64,000 bases of DNA, taken from positions 62,001 through 126,000 of the forward strand of contig NZ_JAMTCT010000008.1 of assembly GCF_024171995.1 (NCBI RefSeq), given 5' to 3'. The DNA is from Promicromonospora umidemergens (GTDB taxonomy: Bacteria; Actinomycetota; Actinomycetes; Actinomycetales; Cellulomonadaceae). The translations under genes were made by a program, and so were the position numbers. The notes under the pieces were generated by a model. The model was given only the letters and a program-made list of their open reading frames with translations, was not told the origin of the DNA and searched no databases. Of the stretch, positions 58,435 through 64,000 are shown piece after piece. Position 1 is the first letter of the stretch. Each line of letters opens with the position of its first letter.

Positions 58435-61344
58435 TCAGAGGTCGGCGAGGAACTGCTCGATCGGTTCGGCATCGTCCCGGAGGTCGCGTGCCCGGTCGTG
58501 CTGTCCGGCACTGGCCAGCAGGGTCGCGTACCCGTTCAAGGTGGACCGGTAGGCGGTGACGAACAGGACTGCCCGCATGCCCGTCTCATAGCGGCGCCGA
58601 TACAGCCCGACCGCCTCGGCGAACTGCTCCCGCGCGAGATCGTCGAGTCCACACATCGTGAGTGAGGCCGCGGAACTTCCGAGGCTCCAGGCGAGGTTCT
58701 GCTCGCGCCGGCTCGGATACCTCCGGGTGAGGTCTCGGTAGACGGCGACGGCCTCGTCGTGGGCTCGGACGGACTCCGCCACGCGGCCCAGGTCCGCGTA
58801 GGCGGTTCCCAGGTAGGTGAGGGAGCGCGCGCGTCCGGGTTCGAAGCGGACCGGGTTCCGGGCGGCGAGTCGGAGCCAGATCTCGTGGGCCTCCTGATGC
58901 ATGGCGAGCGCTGCCTCGGGGAGGCCGAGTAGACCATACGTCGCCCCGAGATCTCCAAGGGCTAGTGCGAGGTCGGGCTCATAGCGAGTCGGGGTCTGCG
59001 TGTCCAGCTGCCGCCAGTGTTCCAGCGCCTCGAGGTAGTCAGAGTGTGCCTGCTCGGTGTCGCTGAGGTCGGTGTGGCAGCGCCCGATGGAGCTGAGCGA
59101 CCGGGCGAGAGAGGCCCGGTGGCGGTCGTGTTGCTCGGCAAGACGTCGTCGGGCAGCCAGCGCCTCCCTGTGCGTCACGAGCGCCTCGCGCGGCTGACCG
59201 AGGTCTCGGTAGGAGACCCCGAGGTTGTGCAACGACTTCGCGAGGTCCGGGAGAAGACGTACGGCGTCGACCTGTGCGTGCTGCCGCCAGGTTCCTGCTG
59301 CTTCGTGACGAACGACGAGTGCCTCGTCGTTGCGCCCGAGGACGGCGTACGAGTCACCCAGGTTGTCCAGAGACCTGGTCAGGCCCGGCCAGTAGCGGCG
59401 CGGGCGCCACCGGGCGAGCTTCCGATACAGGCGTGTCGCCTCTTCCCGCGCGCTCAGGGACCTGTCGTAGTCGCCGAGTGTGAAGGTCCAGTTCCCGAGA
59501 ACGTGCTGTGCGTGGGCGGTCCTGCCCGTGCGCTCGAAGAGCCGATCGCTGTTGACCGCGCGGACAAGGAGCACAGCGACGTGGTGGCCCACCTCGTGAA
59601 GCGCGCTCGGTGGATCTGGCCAAGGGAGCAGCTCGTGGACGGCGCTGACGGTGCGCCATCTCACGTCGATGCCTTGCACGAGATCCAGGGCAAGCCGCGC
59701 GACGTCGTCGCCCCTGCGTGGATCGAGACGATCCGGATCGGATTCGTCCGTGGACCGATGATTCTGGCCGTGCGAGCTGGAGCTGTTCGACGGCTTGTCG
59801 TCCTGGCTGCGTGACGGATCGGAGGCAGCGCGCGTCAGGACGATCATCGCCCGTACTGCCTGGCGTTCGCTCAGGCCGCGCAGCAGGACATCGCGCCGTT
59901 CGGCGCTCACCAAGGCACGTGTCGTGTCGCTGGCGTCGGTTGCCGTCAGCATCGAGACGACGAGGTGCTCGGCAAGGCGGTCCGGATGCAGGCTTCCGAT
60001 CCAGCCAGGGTCACCGACGAGGACCAGGTCGTCCGAGCTGTCCAGGAAGCCGGTGCTGGGCGGGTACTGCTCACGCAACCAGCGTGCGGCCGCCCGGGGG
60101 TCCAGACTGGTGCCGGGTGGACACAGCCGAGCGACGCGGCGGACCAGCGATTCGGCTTCGTCCTGGCTCTCCGCGCCGAGGAGACACGCGGCCGCCACCA
60201 GGATTCGCAGCGTCTGTCCGTCGCTGGGGATACCGGCTTCGTCTGCCGATCGTGTCCAGCTTCGTGCCTCGTGCCGGAGCAGCTCATCGAACACGGCGTG
60301 CATCGATACGCCCGCCGGGGTTCGCCGTGGGCTGGTTGCGACGTCGGGCGCATGAACTTCGACTCGAAGCACATGGACAAGTGCGATGGAGAGCAGATCG
60401 AGCATTCGCGCACCGGGCACGACGTCGGGCAGCGTCAGCTGCGCAGGACTCTTGTCGAGGAATGCGGTGAAGTCTTGGACCGCGACGTCGACGATTCTCT
60501 GCTGCTCTGCGAGGTGCCCGTCATCCGCATCGTGCGGTACGACCCGAGCAGAGAGCTCGATCGGGTCATATCTGCCGACGACGGCTCCGACATCGGATTG
60601 CTGGCACAGGTCCGACCACCACAGACCACCTCGCCGTGCGAGAAGAAGGACGCGTACGGCACCGGGATCGTTGTTCGCCTGGCGCAGGAGCTCTGCGACG
60701 CCTTCACTTCTGTTCTCCGCGTAGTCGACGATGAACAGAACTGGTGCCTCGCGGTGGCCGCGGCGCAGCACCTGCATGGCCTCCGCCTCGACGCCGGTGC
60801 GTAGGTTGCGGCACTCCCAGCCGTGATTCGTTCGCATGGCTCTCTGCAGCTCATGCGCCAGGCGCGTCTTGCCGACGCCGCCGGCCCCGGTCACCAGCCG
60901 TACTCGCAGGGAGCGTCTGCCGGGGTCGTAGTCGTCGATGCACCAGTCGACGAGCTGCTGGAGCACGTCGTCGCGGCCGACGAACCGGACTATCTGTTCG
61001 TCACCGTCTCGAACAGGTGAGAGCAGCCGGCCCGGGGCGTCTTCGTCCCCCGGCGGTCGCACGCCGAGCTGCTGCGAGGCGAGGCGGTCGCGCGCCTCTC
61101 TGTCGGCTGCTTCCTGGTGCCGATCGTGCAGAGTGAACCAGCGTTCCAGAAGGGTCGCGCCAAGGACACCGCCCACGACCGCGCCTGCGACCATCGTCTG
61201 CCGCACCCAGGTCGGCACCGACTCCGGCAGGATCGCCGCGGCGATCCCCACGATGACGGCGAGCGTGGAGGCGATGCCGTACACCCACAGCCGTCGCGCG
61301 CCCTTGCCCCGGTATCCCCCGAAACCCGCCTCCGTCACTCTCAC
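58435..61344 (-). CDS. STAND NTPase with N-terminal membrane helices and C-terminal TPR repeats
   Basis: 969 residues from GTG 61342-61344 (GTG 61336-61338 also possible). Two hydrophobic helices (about 18-60) are followed by a P-loop VTGAGGVGKTRLAHEL (about 150-165) and Walker B VLFIVDYAEN (about 202), the NB-ARC/STAND layout. A Ser-rich linker near 520 precedes at least eight TPR-like helical repeats (ALVTHREALAARRRLAEQ type) to the C terminus. STAND proteins oligomerise on sensing a ligand through the repeats. No effector domain beyond the membrane helices is seen, so membrane disruption or regulation are both possible outputs. Confidence 0.8.
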   Translation of the reverse strand: MRVTEAGFGGYRGKGARRLWVYGIASTLAVIVGIAAAILPESVPTWVRQTMVAGAVVGGVLGATLLERWFTLHDRHQEAADREARDRLASQQLGVRPPGDEDAPGRLLSPVRDGDEQIVRFVGRDDVLQQLVDWCIDDYDPGRRSLRVRLVTGAGGVGKTRLAHELQRAMRTNHGWECRNLRTGVEAEAMQVLRRGHREAPVLFIVDYAENRSEGVAELLRQANNDPGAVRVLLLARRGGLWWSDLCQQSDVGAVVGRYDPIELSARVVPHDADDGHLAEQQRIVDVAVQDFTAFLDKSPAQLTLPDVVPGARMLDLLSIALVHVLRVEVHAPDVATSPRRTPAGVSMHAVFDELLRHEARSWTRSADEAGIPSDGQTLRILVAAACLLGAESQDEAESLVRRVARLCPPGTSLDPRAAARWLREQYPPSTGFLDSSDDLVLVGDPGWIGSLHPDRLAEHLVVSMLTATDASDTTRALVSAERRDVLLRGLSERQAVRAMIVLTRAASDPSRSQDDKPSNSSSSHGQNHRSTDESDPDRLDPRRGDDVARLALDLVQGIDVRWRTVSAVHELLPWPDPPSALHEVGHHVAVLLVRAVNSDRLFERTGRTAHAQHVLGNWTFTLGDYDRSLSAREEATRLYRKLARWRPRRYWPGLTRSLDNLGDSYAVLGRNDEALVVRHEAAGTWRQHAQVDAVRLLPDLAKSLHNLGVSYRDLGQPREALVTHREALAARRRLAEQHDRHRASLARSLSSIGRCHTDLSDTEQAHSDYLEALEHWRQLDTQTPTRYEPDLALALGDLGATYGLLGLPEAALAMHQEAHEIWLRLAARNPVRFEPGRARSLTYLGTAYADLGRVAESVRAHDEAVAVYRDLTRRYPSRREQNLAWSLGSSAASLTMCGLDDLAREQFAEAVGLYRRRYETGMRAVLFVTAYRSTLNGYATLLASAGQHDRARDLRDDAEPIEQFLADL

Positions 61345-61556
61345 GAGGGTACGAGCAACCGGACAATCCGGGAAGGTAAACCTGGAGGACGGACGCAACC
61401 TGGCTGACGTGCGTGCCGCGTTCGGTGGTGAGAAGCCTCGATGCGAGCCACGCGGCAGACAGTCTGCCGGAGGGCCAGCGCTGGCCTGTGCTCCTTGATC
61501 TGGCTTGAGCCGCGTCGCTGATGACAGACCATCTGGACCGGTGAAAGACTCGCGCG

Positions 61557-62207
61557 ATGGACCCGCTCCACTGGCACTCGTCGAGGGACCGCGACGCGTA
61601 CGCCGAGACATTCCTTGCAACGATCGATACGATAGCCGACGCCGCGCGCGCCGGGCGGTGGCCTGACGTGTTCGCTGCCCTGGACGCCGCGCGATCGGAC
61701 GGAACCACGTTCCATCCGAACGTCTGGCGGATCAGTGGGAGCTCCGGATTCACGCCACTGCACCAGGCCGCATGGCACGGGGCCCCGGTCGAGGTGGTGA
61801 GGGAGTTGGTCCGGCGGGGCGCATGGCGGACGCTTCGCGCCGCGAACGGCCAGGACGCAGCGAGTATCGCGCGTCAGCGGGGGCACGAGGAGATCGTTCC
61901 CGACCTGCAGCCACCGCCTCCCCCGCAGGACCTCCAGTTCTCCGTGCTGGATGGGCACCTCCTGGGCCTGATCGAGGCGCGCGTGCGCCCGGCGCTCGGG
62001 ATCAAGCTGCGGTATCCGCAGGCTGCCGTCGTCCATGAGGCGGGCACGATCTGGTACCCCGTCCCTGGGATGTACGGCGGGTTCGTGTTCAAGGCGATTC
62101 CGGACGGTGTGGAGGCGGAGAGCTGGGTCCGGGTCGTGGGCGGCTCCGGTCAGCGGCACGTCATCAGCCGCAACGGTTGTCACCTGGTGGAGGAGGGGTT
62201 CGTGTGA
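61557..62207 (+). CDS. Ankyrin-repeat protein
   Basis: 216 residues. One to two ankyrin units (SGFTPLHQAAWHGAPVEVVR, ANGQDAASIARQRGHEEIV; about residues 61-115) are followed by a conserved-looking C-terminal domain (LDGHLLGLIEARVRP, AGTIWYPVPGMYGGFVFKAI). The family occurs widely in actinobacteria without a known function. A 212-base gap separates it from the divergent STAND gene. Confidence 0.72.
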   Translation: MDPLHWHSSRDRDAYAETFLATIDTIADAARAGRWPDVFAALDAARSDGTTFHPNVWRISGSSGFTPLHQAAWHGAPVEVVRELVRRGAWRTLRAANGQDAASIARQRGHEEIVPDLQPPPPPQDLQFSVLDGHLLGLIEARVRPALGIKLRYPQAAVVHEAGTIWYPVPGMYGGFVFKAIPDGVEAESWVRVVGGSGQRHVISRNGCHLVEEGFV

Positions 62208-62355
62208 GCCTCTTGGTGTGGCTTCCGAAGTTCGCGAGATTCTGTTCGGACATGCGGACCGGAGCCCTCCACTGCCTCTATGGCAGGTGCGTCCAGCGCG
62301 GTACGAGTACTCAGTGAAGTTCAGCCTGTGAACCGGTCGACGTCCGCTCTACCGT

Positions 62356-62939
62356 GTGCTGATGACGGAAGATCCCCCCGGGCGTGCGATGCCGGCCATC
62401 CTCGAGCCCGAGTTCGCGCCGCTGGCCGTTGCTCCTGCTCCGCGACTACTACGCCGGGACCAGGAGCAACGGCCAGCCCTGGTTCACCGGGGCCCGGCGC
62501 TCCGCTCTGGGAGGCCTCCGACGCAGAGATCGGCCAGGTCTCTGCCGCTGCCGAGCTCTGGTGGTTGCTGCGCGGTGGAAGGGACGGAATCGGCAGGGTG
62601 ACGGCGAGCAAGCTCATGGCCCGCAAACGCGCGGACCTGATCCCGATCTACGACCGCGTCATCGGATCGGCCCTGGGCCAAACCAGTGCTGAGGGCCACT
62701 GGGAGGCGATGCGTCAGCTGATGCTGACCAGCGTCGGCGGAGTGCCGCTCCACCAGCGCCTCGGCACGATGGCGCTCGATGCCGGACTCGCCCCGCTCGT
62801 CACCCCTCTGCGAGTCTTCGACGTGTTGGTCTGGTACGCCCACAACCCGGACAGTACGGTCAAGGCCAGGGCGGAGGGGTTCGCGGACGAACTCAGCGGA
62901 TCGGGGGCGCTCTCGCAGATCTGGGACGCGCGTGTATGA
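62356..62939 (+). pseudogene. Decayed DUF6308-like gene with frameshifts
   Basis: Three pieces of one family lie in successive frames: an N-terminal part (TEDPPGRAMPAIL, 62362 on), LLRDYYAGTRSNGQPWFTGAR in the next frame (about 62435-62500), and the C-terminal half in a third frame from about 62500 (GIGRVTASKLMARKRADLIP, VIGSALGQTS). The middle of the family domain appears missing. The intact stretch from about 62500 could still be expressed, but the gene as a whole looks inactive. Confidence 0.55.
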
Positions 62940-62975
62940 CCTGCGCGCCTCGTAGACGCTGTCGCTCGTCCCGCC

Positions 62976-63959
62976 CTACGCGAAGATCCGCTCGCGATGC
63001 CAGGCCAGATACTCGTTCGCGGGCGCTACCGTCGGCAGCGTGAGATCGATCCGCTGGCGCAGGCCGTCACCGGAGAAGTGGCGGGCGGTCGCCGGGTGCC
63101 GGTCCGCGGCGGAATGCAGACGCGGCGAGACACGGACCGTCAGATGGTCTGGCGCGGTGTCGAGCGTCATCAGGCCGGTGTCGAACGCGGCGTCGTGCGT
63201 GGGGCAGGCCGCGATCCCGTTGGCGACGTCAAGGCGTTCGCGGCGGTCGGAGTCGCGCCACGGCTTGATGTGCCCGGCCCGGAGCAGGCTTGGCCGTCGT
63301 CCGTCACCCAGGGTGAACCCACAGAATGCGCACGCGTCACCGTAGTTACGCAGCACCTCGCTCGCGAACGCGCTCTGCCCTACGCGGAGCATCTGCACCA
63401 GCGCTCGCTCGGTCGCGCTGTCGGTGTCGAGGTCTTCCAGCCGGCGTTGACCGATCTCCTGCTCGACGGCGGTCTCCAGGTCGAGCGCGTCGATCTCCTC
63501 CTGACCGAGCAGCACCATGAAGCCGCCGTGCTCGAGGCCCAGGAAGTCGGGTAGACGATCGGTGCCGATACCGACGTTCCGAGCCGCCGCGAGAATGATC
63601 CGGTAGGCGCTGGCGACGAGGTCGGGATCGGCGGCGAGGCGGCGGCCGAGGTCAATGTCGGTGGTGGCGCCGCGGTTCCGGCCGGGAACGCCGGACAGGT
63701 TCTCGACCTTGGACGCGACGCCGTTGGGCTTGCGTCGGAACAGACGTGCGAGCTCGGGTACCGGGAAGGGGAATGAGCGTCCTTCCCCGCCGCCGGCGCG
63801 GACATTCGCCACGACGCGCACCGCGCCCGCCAGGAGCGTCTCGACCGGCGTGTGGTTTACGCGGCCGCGATTTTCCGTGGGGTCCTGGCGCGAGACGATC
63901 TCCAGCCACTGGCGCTCGGCCTCCGCGACTGTGAGGTCGAGGTATTTGGGCAGGTTCAC
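62976..63959 (-). CDS. HNH endonuclease
   Basis: 327 residues from GTG 63957-63959. The C-terminal HNH_2-type motif is CAFCGF, GHIKPWRDSDRRERLDVANGIAACPTHDAAFD, giving the His-Asn-His plus Cys pair. The N-terminal part (LARLFRRKPNGVASKVENL) resembles a DNA-reading winged-helix or SAM-like domain. Such proteins are found as modification-dependent or solitary restriction-type nucleases. The target is unknown. Confidence 0.85.
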   Translation of the reverse strand: MNLPKYLDLTVAEAERQWLEIVSRQDPTENRGRVNHTPVETLLAGAVRVVANVRAGGGEGRSFPFPVPELARLFRRKPNGVASKVENLSGVPGRNRGATTDIDLGRRLAADPDLVASAYRIILAAARNVGIGTDRLPDFLGLEHGGFMVLLGQEEIDALDLETAVEQEIGQRRLEDLDTDSATERALVQMLRVGQSAFASEVLRNYGDACAFCGFTLGDGRRPSLLRAGHIKPWRDSDRRERLDVANGIAACPTHDAAFDTGLMTLDTAPDHLTVRVSPRLHSAADRHPATARHFSGDGLRQRIDLTLPTVAPANEYLAWHRERIFA

Positions 63960-63961
63960 GG

Positions 63962-64000
63962 TTACCTGGTCTGCATTGTTGCGGGCGGCGGGGGCGTCAT
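63962..64000 (-). other. End of a possible upstream gene at the window edge
   Basis: The minus strand shows a Pro-rich short frame ending at TAA 63962-63964, two bases before the HNH start. This spacing suggests the last codons of an upstream gene in the same operon, cut by the window edge. Too short to assign. Confidence 0.3.

Noticed and set aside
1-64000. CRISPR array, tRNA or rRNA genes
   Set aside because: No regularly spaced direct repeats, cloverleaf-like segments with a terminal CCA/T-arm, or rRNA-like sequence were noticed by eye on either strand.

Overview
The window is from a high-GC actinobacterium, most likely Micrococcales (Cellulomonas / Promicromonospora / Isoptericola type). 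The pointers are very GC-biased third codon positions, many GTG and TTG starts, four-base GTGA/ATGA overlaps between genes, a Zur-controlled set of cysteine-free ribosomal protein paralogues, and polymorphic toxins with actinobacterial type VII secretion signals. The genus is an inference. I saw no rRNA, tRNA or CRISPR array.

Layout. 1-3900: a membrane protein fragment, a two-component pair and an ABC exporter half-transporter. 4157-6180: a lower-GC AAA ATPase plus TOPRIM-like pair, a candidate defence cassette. 6319-15701: a minus-strand set of seven genes (branched-chain-type ABC transporter, ThuA-like protein, secreted glucose/sorbosone dehydrogenase-like protein) facing a divergent LacI regulator with an operator-like palindrome. 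15748-15868: an unexplained inverted-repeat element. 15922-19575: PadR plus alpha/beta hydrolase, a beta-lactamase-fold serine hydrolase and a divergent TetR with a nested operator. 19672-23709: an ATP-grasp enzyme, six alternative ribosomal proteins (L32, L33, L31, L36, S14, L28) and a CobW-like protein around two Zur boxes.

24399-47853 is an accessory region bounded by two paralogous T7SS/HINT toxin genes in inverted orientation. The left copy is intact and followed by two immunity-like genes. The right copy is disrupted by a 1277-bp ISAs1-family insertion with a perfect 10-bp target duplication; its severed 3' end and its immunity-like gene lie beyond the IS. Between them lie an RloA/RloB pair, an RpiR-controlled AfuABC-like uptake operon with a phosphatase, a secreted TIM-barrel protein, a deletion scar (truncated DUF6933 gene), a toxin-antitoxin locus with a broken PIN toxin, a cytidine deaminase-ASCH fusion, a MazG-like enzyme and a secreted phosphoesterase.

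48016-64000 is mixed: HAD protein, a two-TM membrane protein overlapping a GDPD-like phosphodiesterase, an OGG-fold protein, a FAD oxidoreductase, a response regulator without its phospho-acceptor Asp, gamma-glutamyltransferase, then a conflict-type neighbourhood (Nudix, PP2C-like, a large STAND NTPase with TPRs, ankyrin protein, a decayed DUF6308 gene and an HNH nuclease). All family names come from motif recognition by eye; none was confirmed by a search.
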